Below are positions 1 to 7,615 of a DNA stretch of 13,118 bases, one piece after another. Positions within the stretch are counted from its first letter, which is position 1; every line of letters begins with the position of its first letter. The stretch lies in the NCBI GenBank assembly GCA_040758635.1, contig JBFLVI010000051.1:1-13118 (forward strand), read 5' to 3'. Both the position numbers and the translations under genes were made by a program. The notes under the pieces are model-generated. The model was not told the DNA's origin and did not search any database. It saw nothing but the letters and a program-made list of their open reading frames with translations. The DNA is from Yes71-27 sp040758635. Its GTDB lineage: Bacteria > Bacillota > Desulfotomaculia > Desulfotomaculales > Ammonificaceae.

Positions 1-122
1 AATGTGCAAGTATAAATTTTATCCACATGGCACAACACTTTTTGTTTTCCGATAGAAGATATGCCCATTTTTCAAAGCTTCCCGGTCCCGTGGCAGCCCA
101 AAATGCGGGTTAGCTGTCAAAC

Positions 123-2129
123 TTGAGATTAAGCTTTTTACTCCTTGTACCCTGCAATAAAAAAGCCATCCTTCCAGCAAATATAATAATTGGTATCTTA
201 TCCGCCATTCTCCTCTTCATGAAGTTTAGTTCTGGAATAGCAGCTTTATCCATACTTATTATCGCAATGGCTATGAGAATACAGATTAAAAGAAACAACC
301 GAGAATTTTTAAGGTTAGAACTAGCGTTGGCATTTTGTGCATATATTGTAACCGTTCTCTTAATTTCAGTACTTTGCATGCCACATAACTTTCCCAGGTG
401 GCTCCAGGCTTCACTTGAAATCACTAACGGCTACAGTACCGCAATGAGTATTGTGGGGCCTAAATCAGAACTTGTAATGGGTCTTATAGCCGCAAGTGTT
501 TACTTAATTTTGGTGTTGCTCTTTAAAAGAATGAAGTCAAATTTATTTTATGCCAGCCTTATACCCATTGGAGCATTGTTCTTATCGTTCAAACATGGTT
601 TTGTTCGTCAAGATGGGCATGTGATTATGTTTTTCACGTTCTTGATCGCGACCACTAGTATCCTCTTACTGGCTGCTGGCACAGTAAAGGAGGCCAAAGT
701 AGCAGGTGTCGCTTGTCTCCTGATACTATCTCTTACAGCACCTGTTGTAATCGTGCGCTCAGATCCTCCGCTTAGAGAAGCGTTAGCGGAACGGAACTTC
801 CCTGGCCTCATACGTACCGCGGCGTCAAGCGTTTTCGGTTTTTTCTTTAATCCAGATCGGCCAGTTATGAGAACTATTTGTGGGAAGGAAGGTTTATCTA
901 AGATCGGGGCATTGCTTTGTTTTAGAGACACTCAAACTCAACTAAACCACCAAAGCCAACTAAATTTACAAAGCGACAGACTCTCTTCACGGTGGTTATC
1001 CGAAATCAAAAGAGGTACAGTAGACGTGCTCCCGTGGGAGATTGCTTACTGCCCAGCGAACAACCTTAGTTGGAGTCCAAATCCTATTCTGCAAACATAT
1101 TCTATCTATACACCCTTTCTGGATCACTGGAGTGCTGATCACTACGCCGAGGAAAACGCACCCGATTTTCTCATCATAGAGTTTGCAGACATCGACGGTC
1201 GCCACCTGATGTTAGACGCTCCAGCTTCGTGGCACAAGATCTTACAAAATTATGACTTATTAGCTAAAGAACCGGAAAAAGGCACTCTGCTGCTACGGAA
1301 GAAGCCAATTCTCCATAATGATGTACTGAAAACCATTGGTTACCAAAACGATGCTGTAGGCGAGTGGCTTGATATCCCCAGTTCGGACAAAATCGTTTTT
1401 GCAAGTATCAACATGACCCTCCGACCTATTGGGGAAATTACGAAGATGCTTTTCCGGATACCTCCCGTTAACATTGATTTGCTTTATGATAGCGGACGGA
1501 TTGCATCTTACAGGATCATACCGGAAACGGCCAAAAATGGTTTGCTAATTAATTATCTCCCCACAAACGCCGAAGAGTTGGCAAAATTATTTACCTATGC
1601 CGCAGACGATAGAGTGGTAAAATTCAGGATTTCTGGACCAGGACTTCTTTACTATAGTAAAGTAATCAAAATAAGTTGGTGGGAATCTCCCTATACAATA
1701 AGGTTTACGCCGGATAAAAGGTTAGACCCCCAGAAGCTTGCTTTCGCCGGACACGCTACTCCCTTTGCGATAGATACCGTCAACGGCCGCCCGCCGCTGG
1801 TGCAGGGCTCACCATTCGTCGTCAGCGCCGATAAGGACAACGCAATCACCATCACCGGATGGGCGGTTGATGGCCGGGCGAAGGACAAGGCGGGCGGGGT
1901 CTTTATCAACGTTGACGGCCGGTTAGATATCCCGGCGCTTTACGGCCTTGATCGCCGGGACGTAGCCGAACATTTTAAGAACAAGCGATACAGATTTTCG
2001 GGTTTTACGGCCTCCTTTGCCACTTCGGTCCTGGGAAAGGGGCGGCACACCCTGTCGCTGAAAGTGGTAACGGCCGACAAAAAGAGTTATTATTTATCAA
2101 AACAAAAGGTCATCCTGGAGATCAAATAA
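123..2129 (+). CDS. Large membrane protein with C-terminal soluble domain, possibly 5'-truncated
   Basis: I do not recognise a named gene. The frame opens after an in-frame TAG at 111-113; the first usable start is the TTG at 123, with no clear ribosome binding site, so the true start is uncertain. About seven hydrophobic segments occupy residues 17-52, 66-86, 114-133, 141-156, 165-187 and 193-211, followed by some 450 mostly soluble residues. The C-terminus carries a GWAVD motif near residue 579 and a YGLDRRDVAEHF stretch, a pattern I associate with the tail of large membrane proteins of polysaccharide or glycosyltransferase (GT39-like) loci. Codon and base use change sharply: AT-rich up to about nucleotide 1740, clearly GC-rich afterwards like the genes downstream, suggesting a recombinant gene. 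It ends 12 bases before the sugar-nucleotide dehydrogenase, so the two are probably co-transcribed. A role in envelope glycan synthesis is inferred from this context only. Confidence 0.7.
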   Translation: MRLSFLLLVPCNKKAILPANIIIGILSAILLFMKFSSGIAALSILIIAMAMRIQIKRNNREFLRLELALAFCAYIVTVLLISVLCMPHNFPRWLQASLEITNGYSTAMSIVGPKSELVMGLIAASVYLILVLLFKRMKSNLFYASLIPIGALFLSFKHGFVRQDGHVIMFFTFLIATTSILLLAAGTVKEAKVAGVACLLILSLTAPVVIVRSDPPLREALAERNFPGLIRTAASSVFGFFFNPDRPVMRTICGKEGLSKIGALLCFRDTQTQLNHQSQLNLQSDRLSSRWLSEIKRGTVDVLPWEIAYCPANNLSWSPNPILQTYSIYTPFLDHWSADHYAEENAPDFLIIEFADIDGRHLMLDAPASWHKILQNYDLLAKEPEKGTLLLRKKPILHNDVLKTIGYQNDAVGEWLDIPSSDKIVFASINMTLRPIGEITKMLFRIPPVNIDLLYDSGRIASYRIIPETAKNGLLINYLPTNAEELAKLFTYAADDRVVKFRISGPGLLYYSKVIKISWWESPYTIRFTPDKRLDPQKLAFAGHATPFAIDTVNGRPPLVQGSPFVVSADKDNAITITGWAVDGRAKDKAGGVFINVDGRLDIPALYGLDRRDVAEHFKNKRYRFSGFTASFATSVLGKGRHTLSLKVVTADKKSYYLSKQKVILEIK

Positions 2130-2141
2130 GGGGGTGGAGCG

Positions 2142-3332
2142 GTGAAGTTTGATGTAGTGGTTGTTGGCGGATTCGGCCACGTAGGACTTCCCCTGGCCAT
2201 CGCGCTCGCCAACAAGGGTTTGCGGGTTTGCGCCTTCGACATCAGCAAGGAGACCGGCGACCTGATCGCCCGGGGGAGGATGCCCTTCGTAGAGGACGGC
2301 GCAGACGAGCTGCTGCCGCAGGTTTTGAAATCAGGGCGACTAACGCTCTCGCTCGACCCGGCCGTGATTTCGGAAACTAATACGGTTATCATTATTATCG
2401 GCACGCCGGTGGACAGGCACCTGAACCCGGAGTTCGAGTTGATGCTGAAGATGATTGATTCCTACCTGGAGTATTTCAGGGACGATCAGTTGGTGATCCT
2501 CCGCAGCACCGTCTACCCGGGGACGACTGAGAAGCTGCACCACTGGTTCCGCGAGCGGGGAAAGCGGCTTGAGCTGGCCTTCTGCCCGGAGCGGATCGCC
2601 GAAGGGCACGCGCTGAAGGAATTGGAAGAACTCCCGCAGATAATCTCCGCCGTTTCGGAGGAGGGGCTGCGGCGGTGCCGCGAGCTTTTCAGGCTTTTCA
2701 CTGAGGAGATTTTGGTTCTGACGCCGATAGAAGCAGAGCTGGCGAAGCTGTTTACCAACGTCTGGCGCTACGTGAAGTTCGCCACCGCCAACCAGTTTTT
2801 CATGATCGCCAACGACCACGGGGCGGATTTTTACCGCATCCACCACGCCATGACGTACAAGTACGAGCGGGCGAAGGACCTGCCCCAACCCGGTTTCGCG
2901 GCCGGACCCTGCCTTTTCAAGGACGCGATGCAATTAGCGGCGTTTAACAACAACACCTTTTACCTGGGACACGCCGCGATGCTCGTTAATGAGGGGCTGC
3001 CTAATTATATAGTCAGCAAGCTCAAACAGCGGTACAACCTGCGGGAGATGACCGCGGGCATCTTAGGGATGGCCTTTAAAGCGAACATTGACGACCGGCG
3101 GGAATCCCTTTCTTACAAGCTGAAAAAGATCCTCACCTTCGAGTGCCGCCGGGTTTTGTGCTCGGACGTTTACATCAGGGAAGAGGGATTCGTAAGCTCG
3201 GAGGAGCTTGTGGAGCAGGCCGACATCATCATCCTGGCCACTCCCCACCGGGAGTACGCCGCGCTCGAACCGCCGGCGGACAAGGTGGTGGTTGACATCT
3301 GGAACCTGTGGGGCAGAGGTTGCGTGGTGTGA
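2142..3332 (+). CDS. UDP-sugar dehydrogenase (UDP-glucose/GDP-mannose dehydrogenase family)
   Basis: A 396-residue NAD-dependent nucleotide-sugar dehydrogenase, close to the family's usual 390-440. Such enzymes oxidise the C6 hydroxyl of UDP-glucose, UDP-ManNAc or a similar sugar twice to the uronate, in the cytoplasm. The N-terminal Rossmann domain shows VVGGFGHVGLPLA (residues 7-19). The central domain has the conserved ELAKLFTNVWRY helix. The catalytic cysteine is Cys257 in AGPCLFKD, a variant of the family's GGxCxxKD. The C-terminal NAD/sugar domain starts at GILGMAFKANIDDRRES. The GTG start at 2142 follows a GGGGGTGG ribosome binding site just after the upstream stop codon. The stop overlaps the next gene's likely start. 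Exact substrate cannot be told; the order dehydrogenase-glycosyltransferase-flippase points to uronic-acid-containing envelope glycan or glycolipid. Confidence 0.93.
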   Translation: MKFDVVVVGGFGHVGLPLAIALANKGLRVCAFDISKETGDLIARGRMPFVEDGADELLPQVLKSGRLTLSLDPAVISETNTVIIIIGTPVDRHLNPEFELMLKMIDSYLEYFRDDQLVILRSTVYPGTTEKLHHWFRERGKRLELAFCPERIAEGHALKELEELPQIISAVSEEGLRRCRELFRLFTEEILVLTPIEAELAKLFTNVWRYVKFATANQFFMIANDHGADFYRIHHAMTYKYERAKDLPQPGFAAGPCLFKDAMQLAAFNNNTFYLGHAAMLVNEGLPNYIVSKLKQRYNLREMTAGILGMAFKANIDDRRESLSYKLKKILTFECRRVLCSDVYIREEGFVSSEELVEQADIIILATPHREYAALEPPADKVVVDIWNLWGRGCVV

Positions 3333-4054
3333 GAGAGGGGCTGTTTTGTGTGCTTTCGGTGGTCTGCCCGGTGTACAACGAGGCCGAAAACATCGAGCGC
3401 CTGTTGAACGGGCTGCAAGAAAAGGTTTCTGTCCCTATGGAGGTGCTGGTCGTTTACGACCATGACGGGGATAACACCGTCCCGGTGGTGGCGAAAATCG
3501 CCCCGCGGTATCCTTTCGCTGTCCGGCTGGTTAAAAACCGATTTGGCGCCGGAGCGCTAAACGCCATAAAGACTGGCTTTGCCGAAGCCCGACACGAAGC
3601 CGTACTGGTGGTTATGGCCGATTTGTCGGATGACCTCTCCGTTGTGGACGAGATGTACCGCCTGGTAGCGGAAGAGGGTTTCGACATCGTGTGCGGCTCC
3701 CGGTACATGCGGGGCGGGAGGCAGATCGGCGGCCCGCCCCTGAAGCGGTTCCTATCCCGGATGGCAGGAGTATCACTTTATTATCTGGCCGGACTCCCAA
3801 CGCACGACGTAACCAACAGCTTTAAGATGTACAGACGGGAATTTCTGCAAAGCGTTAACGTGGAAAGCAGCGGCGGTTTCGAAATCGGGATGGAATTAGT
3901 GGTCAAAGCCTTTGTCGCGGGAAGAAAGATCGCGGAGCTGCCCGCCACGTGGACCGACCGGACAGCGGGCCGGTCGCGGTTCCGGATGTGGCGGTGGATC
4001 CCAAATTACTTGCGGTGGTACCTTTATGCCTTCAAAAGATTCGGGAAGCGATAA
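3329..4054 (+). CDS. Family 2 glycosyltransferase, DPM1-like
   Basis: GT-A fold glycosyltransferase that would move a sugar from a nucleotide donor to a lipid carrier such as undecaprenyl phosphate, or to a glycan. Visible motifs: nucleotide-binding CPVYNEAENI (residues 13-22), DHDGD (44-48), MADLSDD (96-102) and GSRYMRGG (123-130). About 241 residues without C-terminal membrane helices, the size of soluble dolichol-phosphate-mannose-synthase-like members. I chose the GTG at 3329 because it overlaps the upstream TGA by four bases with AGAGG nine bases ahead. GTG 3350, preceded by a purine run at 3331-3340, is equally plausible, and GTG 3308 would extend it by seven codons. Overlap with both neighbours suggests translational coupling in one operon. 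Confidence 0.9.
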   Translation: MREGLFCVLSVVCPVYNEAENIERLLNGLQEKVSVPMEVLVVYDHDGDNTVPVVAKIAPRYPFAVRLVKNRFGAGALNAIKTGFAEARHEAVLVVMADLSDDLSVVDEMYRLVAEEGFDIVCGSRYMRGGRQIGGPPLKRFLSRMAGVSLYYLAGLPTHDVTNSFKMYRREFLQSVNVESSGGFEIGMELVVKAFVAGRKIAELPATWTDRTAGRSRFRMWRWIPNYLRWYLYAFKRFGKR

Positions 4055-5171
4055 GCGGAACAACAAAGGCAAGGCCCGGCTGCCTTCAAGGGCTTTCCTG
4101 GCCGTCAAAGGCTTGGCCGGAACGCTGCTGGGCGGCTTCATCCTCTACCTTTTGTTCGAGAGGGTCAGCCCGCTTACGGTAGCGGTCGAACTCGCCCGGG
4201 TCACCCGGGTCGACCGGGTCAAGCTGGCCGCGGCGGTAGCTTTCATCGGGCTTTCCTATTTCTGCAGAACCGCCGTATGGAAAAGGCTGCTGGCGGGATT
4301 CCGCGATTACCCTTACTGGGCCCTCTTCCGGGCCACGATGGTCGGCTACCTGGTGAACAACATCCTGCCGGCCCGGCTGGGGGATGTGACCAGGGGGGCC
4401 TGGCTGTACCGCACGCAGGGCGGGAATAGCGGCTCTATTTTCGGAAGCCTGGCCCTGGAACGGGTGATGGATGTGGCGCTAATCCTTACGCTGCTCGGCA
4501 TCTCGCTGGCGTGGCTCGGCCTTTATTACGACTGGCTGGTCGTAAGCACGGCCCTTTTAGGGGTGCTCATCGTCGCATTTTTTATCCTGGCCGCCGCGCT
4601 CCGGCGGCTGGCGCTATGCGACGCGCGCTCCCTTCCCGCCGTGCTGATAAGCATAAAAGAATGGGTGACAAGATTCACCCGCTTAAAGAACCCCAGGACG
4701 GTGGTAGCGCACCTGGGTGATTCTATGAGCGTCGCCAATATGCGCCGGGGGCTCGTGTGGTCAGTCATCACCTGGTTTGTGACTTTCTGGGGGCTGTACT
4801 TTACCCTGGCTTCGCTGGGCCTGACCCGGCAAATCGGCCCGGTCCAGGCCGCCCTGATCCTCTGCGTCGCCAGTCTGGGGATCGCGGTGCCCTCCCTGCC
4901 CGCCTCCCTCGGCACCTACCAGGCTGCCTTCGTCTTCGGCGGGATGCTGGTGGGGGTTCCCGAAGCGCAGGCGCTCGCGGCCTCTTTTCTCTACCAGGGG
5001 CTGTGGGTCGGGGTGACCTCGGCCTGCGGGCTGGCGGCGCTGGCGTGGGAGGCGGTCGGCGGGAAGAAACGCTTTCCACAACGGCCGGAAAATTTAAGAA
5101 CGCGCGGCGACAACAAAGGAAGACGTGCTGTGGGTAGAGAGCGGTTGGAATTACGAAACCGGCATCGCTGA
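4026..5171 (+). CDS. YbhN/AglD-type flippase-like membrane protein (LPG-synthase TM family)
   Basis: Integral membrane protein of the family named for the transmembrane part of lysylphosphatidylglycerol synthase (PF03706, COG0392), usually placed in envelope lipid or glycan export. About eight hydrophobic segments; signature GYLVNNILPARLGDVTRGAWL begins at residue 107, ERVMD at 145, and a C-terminal SLPASLGTYQ motif at 290. The ATG at 4026 lies inside the end of the glycosyltransferase gene (29-base overlap); an open frame extends to 3912 but the earlier codons are not family-like. The recognisable protein ends near residue 354 (GGKKRFPQRP). The remaining charged residues look like out-of-frame read-through: the tail copy at 9198-9377 has nearly the same sequence but stops at that point. 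This gene's 3' end is the parent type of the five tail fragments further right. Confidence 0.88.
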   Translation: MPSKDSGSDKRNNKGKARLPSRAFLAVKGLAGTLLGGFILYLLFERVSPLTVAVELARVTRVDRVKLAAAVAFIGLSYFCRTAVWKRLLAGFRDYPYWALFRATMVGYLVNNILPARLGDVTRGAWLYRTQGGNSGSIFGSLALERVMDVALILTLLGISLAWLGLYYDWLVVSTALLGVLIVAFFILAAALRRLALCDARSLPAVLISIKEWVTRFTRLKNPRTVVAHLGDSMSVANMRRGLVWSVITWFVTFWGLYFTLASLGLTRQIGPVQAALILCVASLGIAVPSLPASLGTYQAAFVFGGMLVGVPEAQALAASFLYQGLWVGVTSACGLAALAWEAVGGKKRFPQRPENLRTRGDNKGRRAVGRERLELRNRHR

Positions 5172-5181
5172 GGCCGGTTTC
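5155..5181 (+). other. Perfect 9-bp hairpin spanning the flippase stop codon
   Basis: GAAACCGGC and GCCGGTTTC form a perfect nine-base-pair stem with a nine-base loop over the TGA at 5169-5171. No T-run follows, so it is not a classical intrinsic terminator. It may be an attenuating hairpin, or the border of the inserted cassette. Confidence 0.45.
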
Positions 5182-5202
5182 AATCCGCGGGTTTGGTGGT
5201 AC

Positions 5203-5231
5203 TTGCTCGGCTTAACGCCTATTGATATACT
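5203..5231 (+). promoter_or_regulatory. Sigma-A type promoter of the DUF4258/YgiT module
   Basis: TTGCTC, 17 bases, TATACT with an extended -10 TGA directly upstream of TATACT. The predicted transcript starts about 20 bases before the DUF4258 start codon. The same two hexamers with the same spacing recur at 9421-9449. Confidence 0.6.
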
Positions 5232-5256
5232 GGTAGCAAAAAGGGCAAGGCTGTCA

Positions 5257-5568
5257 ATGGATATAGTGCAGATCCGGGAATGTATTCGAGAAGGCAAGTG
5301 GCGTCTCAGTTACCACGTTCTACAGCGGTGTGACGAACGGGGCTTGGAAGCAGCCGATTTGGCAGCAAGTGTTATGGAAGGGGATATTTTGGAGGATTAC
5401 CCCGACGATCCAAGAGGTCCCAGTTGTCTTATGCTGTGCAGGCTTTCCGACGGGTCTTTTTTGCATGTGGTCTGCGGGCTGGATAACGATGGTTGGCTCG
5501 TGCTTATAACCGCATACAGACCCGAAGAACCAAAGTGGATTGATGAAAAAACCCGAAGGAGGGTGTGA
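5257..5568 (+). CDS. DUF4258 family protein, probable toxin of a TA pair
   Basis: 103 residues matching the DUF4258 pattern: IRECIREGKWRLSYHVLQR at the N-terminus, EDYPDDPRGPSC (residues 46-57) and HVVCGLDNDGWLVLITAYRP (70-89). DUF4258 proteins are proposed small toxins with a RelE/BrnT-like fold; RNase activity is not shown here. The ATG at 5257 is chosen because AAGG lies six bases upstream and a good promoter ends at 5231; the frame stays open upstream to 5125 but that part overlaps the flippase end. It is followed after three bases by a YgiT-type zinc-finger gene, the usual partner, in toxin-first order. Likely repressed by its partner, although no clear operator is seen. Confidence 0.8.
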   Translation: MDIVQIRECIREGKWRLSYHVLQRCDERGLEAADLAASVMEGDILEDYPDDPRGPSCLMLCRLSDGSFLHVVCGLDNDGWLVLITAYRPEEPKWIDEKTRRRV

Positions 5569-5571
5569 CGG

Positions 5572-5823
5572 TTGAAAGAATGTAAACGTTGCGGTGGCAG
5601 GGTTGTTTCTAAAAAAGTGGATGTTCAACGGAACTGGCGCGGCAAACTGGTGGTCATTACCGGTGTGCCGGCCTACGTTTGCGAGCAGTGCGGGGAGCAG
5701 TATTTTGATTCGGATGTTGCCTTAGAAATGGATCGAATCAAAAAGGCGGCCTGCATCCCGGGTGAAAAGATGATCCAGGTACCGGTACGCCCGTATGCTT
5801 CTGAAGCCCGCAATTGCAGTTAG
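5572..5823 (+). CDS. YgiT-type zinc finger protein, probable antitoxin
   Basis: 83 residues with two CxxC pairs, Cys4/Cys7 and Cys37/Cys40 (YVCEQCGEQYFD), the zinc-binding N-terminal domain known from MqsA/YgiT antitoxins. The DNA-binding helix-turn-helix of full MqsA is absent; short YgiT-type proteins lacking it are common next to DUF4258 genes. The TTG start at 5572 has AGGAGG nine bases upstream, inside the end of the toxin gene. The pair therefore looks co-transcribed. It would bind and neutralise the DUF4258 protein; this is inferred from the pairing. Confidence 0.8.
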   Translation: MKECKRCGGRVVSKKVDVQRNWRGKLVVITGVPAYVCEQCGEQYFDSDVALEMDRIKKAACIPGEKMIQVPVRPYASEARNCS

Positions 5824-6021
5824 GAGTCACCACCCGCGCCCCTCAACGGCATCTTGACCGGCGTAGCATGGGCCGCAAGTCCGTTCGAGCAGGCGCTCGC
5901 GGTCTCTTTTCTCTACCAGGGGCTGTGGGTCGGCGTTTCTTCCGCCTCCGGGCTGCTGGCACTGGCGTGGGAGGCGGCCGGCGGGAAGATCCCCAAACCT
6001 CGCCCCAACGTTATGGGTTGA
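5824..6021 (+). pseudogene. Flippase-like gene 3' fragment (tail copy B)
   Basis: Open frame directly after the YgiT stop, without a start codon, encoding about 65 residues that end at TGA 6019-6021. It contains SFLYQGLWVGVSSASG, matching SFLYQGLWVGVTSACG of the flippase at 4026-5171. Nucleotides 5893-5988 align base for base in length with 4971-5066, but carry many differences, and the C-terminus (KIPKPRPNVMG) is distinct. It is therefore the end of a related but different gene, not a recent copy of its neighbour. Confidence 0.8.
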
Positions 6022-6047
6022 CGGTAAGAAGGGCGGCAGGCTAAAAT
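6018..6047 (+). promoter_or_regulatory. Promoter of the DUF2281/PIN module
   Basis: TTGACG, 18 bases, TAAAAT. The -35 hexamer overlaps the stop codon of tail copy B, so the fragment's last bases supply part of the promoter. Transcription would start about 40 bases before the antitoxin ATG. Confidence 0.5.
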
Positions 6048-6092
6048 AGTGGCGATGCGCGGTAGCCTTGCGCTTGAAGAAGGGAGAATAGT

Positions 6093-6302
6093 ATGGTGCC
6101 TCTCGAAGAACTCATTCGGCAGTTGCCACCCGATCTGCAGCAGGAGGTAAAGGACTTCGCAGAATTTTTATTAGCAAAGCGGGGAAAAAAGCCTCTCCGG
6201 CCACCCAAATTTGATTGGGCTGGCGCTCTCAAAGACCTGAAAGAACGGTATACGTCGGTGGAACTCCAGCACAAGATTCTCGAATGGAGAGAAGAATATT
6301 GA
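6093..6302 (+). CDS. DUF2281-type antitoxin (VapB-like)
   Basis: 69 residues. The N-terminal LPPDLQQEVKDFAEFLLAK (residues 11-29) is the DUF2281 signature: a helix found in small antitoxins paired with PIN toxins. The C-terminal half (WAGALKDLKERYTSVELQH) would be the toxin-binding arm. The ATG follows an AAGGGAGAA purine run. Its TGA shares one base with the ATG of the PIN toxin, so the two are translationally coupled. It probably neutralises the toxin. Confidence 0.82.
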   Translation: MVPLEELIRQLPPDLQQEVKDFAEFLLAKRGKKPLRPPKFDWAGALKDLKERYTSVELQHKILEWREEY

Positions 6303-6700
6303 TGTATCTTCTTGATACAAACATTTTTCTCGAAATCTTGCTGGGGCAAGAGCAGGCCGAGTCGGTAAAGCGTCTTTTCACCGAAATTCCGCCATCAAGC
6401 CTACATGTCTCTGATTTTTCCCTTCATTCAATCGGTATTCTCCTGTTTCGCCGGAACCTACACGAAGTTTATGAGCGATTTATTGAAGACGTAGTGATTA
6501 ATTCGGGGATAGGTGTGCTCCGTCTCAGCGCCGAAGATGTTCGGGCGATGGCTGCATTCGCGCAGCGATTTCGGTTAGATTTCGATGACGCTTACCAGTA
6601 TACAGTCGCCGAAAAGTACGGCTTGACTATCGTAAGTTTCGACGGCGATTTCGACCGGACCGAAAAAGGCCGGATACCGCCCGACAAAATCAAAGTTTAA
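6302..6700 (+). CDS. PIN-domain toxin (VapC-like)
   Basis: 132-residue PIN domain, expected to be a Mg-dependent RNase toxin cleaving tRNA or rRNA. Acidic residues that fit the active site: Asp5 (LLDTNIF), Asp38 (VSDFSLHSIG), Asp95 or Asp96 (FDDAYQY) and Asp114/Asp116 (SFDGDFD). The SDFSLHSIG segment, with aspartate where most VapCs have glutamate, marks a recognised PIN subgroup that pairs with DUF2281 antitoxins. Full length for the family. The ATG overlaps the antitoxin stop by one base. Confidence 0.88.
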   Translation: MYLLDTNIFLEILLGQEQAESVKRLFTEIPPSSLHVSDFSLHSIGILLFRRNLHEVYERFIEDVVINSGIGVLRLSAEDVRAMAAFAQRFRLDFDDAYQYTVAEKYGLTIVSFDGDFDRTEKGRIPPDKIKV

Positions 6701-6878
6701 CCCCGGACTTTTAGCCACCATCGGCTTCAGGCCGTAATACCCATAAATAACTAACAGGTCCCCGTTTCAAAACGCCGCTCCTTCGCGGAAGGGAAAAAGA
6801 TTAGCTGGCGGGACGCTTTCGCCGCTTGCTGGACGCTGATCAAATACCGGTTTGTTGACTGAAGCACCCCCGCGAGTA

Positions 6879-6989
6879 GGCGGGATGCTGGTGGGATTCC
6901 CCGAGGCGCTCACGGCCTCTTTTCTCTACCAGGGGCTGTGGGTTGGCGTCACCTCGGCCTGCGGGCTGCTGGCGCTGGCGTGGGAAGGA
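6879..6989 (+). pseudogene. Flippase-like gene 3' fragment (tail copy C)
   Basis: Begins at GGCGGGATGCTGGTGGG, matching the flippase around 4939. It keeps the reading frame through SFLYQGLWVGVTSACGLLALAWE and then diverges at GGAACCAAG. There is no start or upstream part of the gene. It is the left end of the duplicated unit 6879-8031. The interval 6701-6878 between the PIN gene and this copy shows no gene or clear signal. Confidence 0.8.
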
Positions 6990-7133
6990 ACCAAGCTACC
7001 AGCTTCTTTAAGCGGCAGTCGCTTGGATCGTTAAGAGAAGGCCAGAAGCATACTCAGGCCATCCGCACGGCGGCGGAGAAGGCGACGCGGTACGCTCCAG
7101 GGCAGGCGGTTTTGTGTATCTTCTGGAAATTTC

Positions 7134-7162
7134 TTGCGGGAACCGGCCTGCCGTGGTATTAT
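7134..7162 (+). promoter_or_regulatory. Promoter of the HEPN/MNT module
   Basis: TTGCGG, 17 bases, TATTAT with an extended -10 (TGG directly before TATTAT). It is retained in the second copy at 11641-11669. Confidence 0.5.
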
Positions 7163-7207
7163 GGTGGCGACGGGTTGGCAAGTTACAAGGAGTACGGGGG
7201 TTGCAGA

Positions 7208-7615
7208 TTGCCGGAGCGGAGCAGGGACTGGATAAACCAGGCCAAGAGAGACCTGGCTTCGGCCGAAGCCATGCTGGCGAGCGGCTTTTATGAGTGGGCG
7301 TGCTTTGCCTCCCAGCAGGCGGCGGAAAAAGCCGTCAAGGCCGTGTTTCAGAAGATGGGCGCGACGGCCTGGGGGCACTCGCTTCTTGAACTTCTCAAGC
7401 TGCTTACAGGAAAGGTTACTATAACCGAAGAGCTTTTCGACTATGCACGAATCCTGGACAGGTTTTACATTCCTGCGCGCTACCCGAACGGCTTTGAATC
7501 GGGGAGCCCGTTCGAATACTTTACGAAGAAGGACGCGGAACATGCCATCTTTTGTGGTCGAAGAATCGTTGAATTCTGTACGGGTCTTTTGGCTTCAACA
7601 GGAAAAACTGATTGA
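7208..7615 (+). CDS. HEPN-domain protein (toxin of HEPN/MNT pair)
   Basis: About 135 residues of all-helical HEPN domain, COG2250 type: WINQAKRDLASAEAML at the N-terminus, FASQQAAEKAVKAVF (residues 33-47), WGHSLLELL (55-63), LDRFYIPARYPNG (83-95) and a C-terminal helix. HEPN proteins are commonly RNase toxins held in check by an MNT nucleotidyltransferase. The canonical RX4-6H motif of HepT is not evident, so nuclease activity is uncertain. I chose TTG 7208 because the protein becomes family-like there and GGGGG lies seven bases upstream; TTG 7175 is an alternative. The gene overlaps the MNT gene by 74 bases. A second copy downstream lost most of this gene. Confidence 0.8.
   Translation: MPERSRDWINQAKRDLASAEAMLASGFYEWACFASQQAAEKAVKAVFQKMGATAWGHSLLELLKLLTGKVTITEELFDYARILDRFYIPARYPNGFESGSPFEYFTKKDAEHAIFCGRRIVEFCTGLLASTGKTD

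Noticed and set aside
111..113. TAG read through as pyrrolysine in the first gene
   Set aside because: No evidence of the decoding machinery in the window, and the upstream open frame is too short to prove continuity.
2340..2933. Long open frames on the minus strand inside the dehydrogenase and flippase genes
   Set aside because: They lie antisense to well-supported family genes in GC-rich sequence and show no family-like motifs or ribosome binding sites.
4971..5066. Tail core as an integron attC site or phage attachment site
   Set aside because: I see no attC-like paired inverted repeats or conserved 7-base core sites, and no integrase in the window. Homology-based exchange is enough for now.
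5173..5190. GGTTTCAATCC resembling the end of a CRISPR repeat
   Set aside because: It occurs once, with no regularly spaced repeats or cas genes nearby; it is one arm of the 9-bp hairpin.
5814..6044. Recurring reading frame encoding ARGLFSLPGAVGRR near 5900, 9200 and 10190
   Set aside because: It is an alternative-frame translation of the repeated flippase tail. The frame giving SFLYQGLWVGV is the family frame and explains the conservation.
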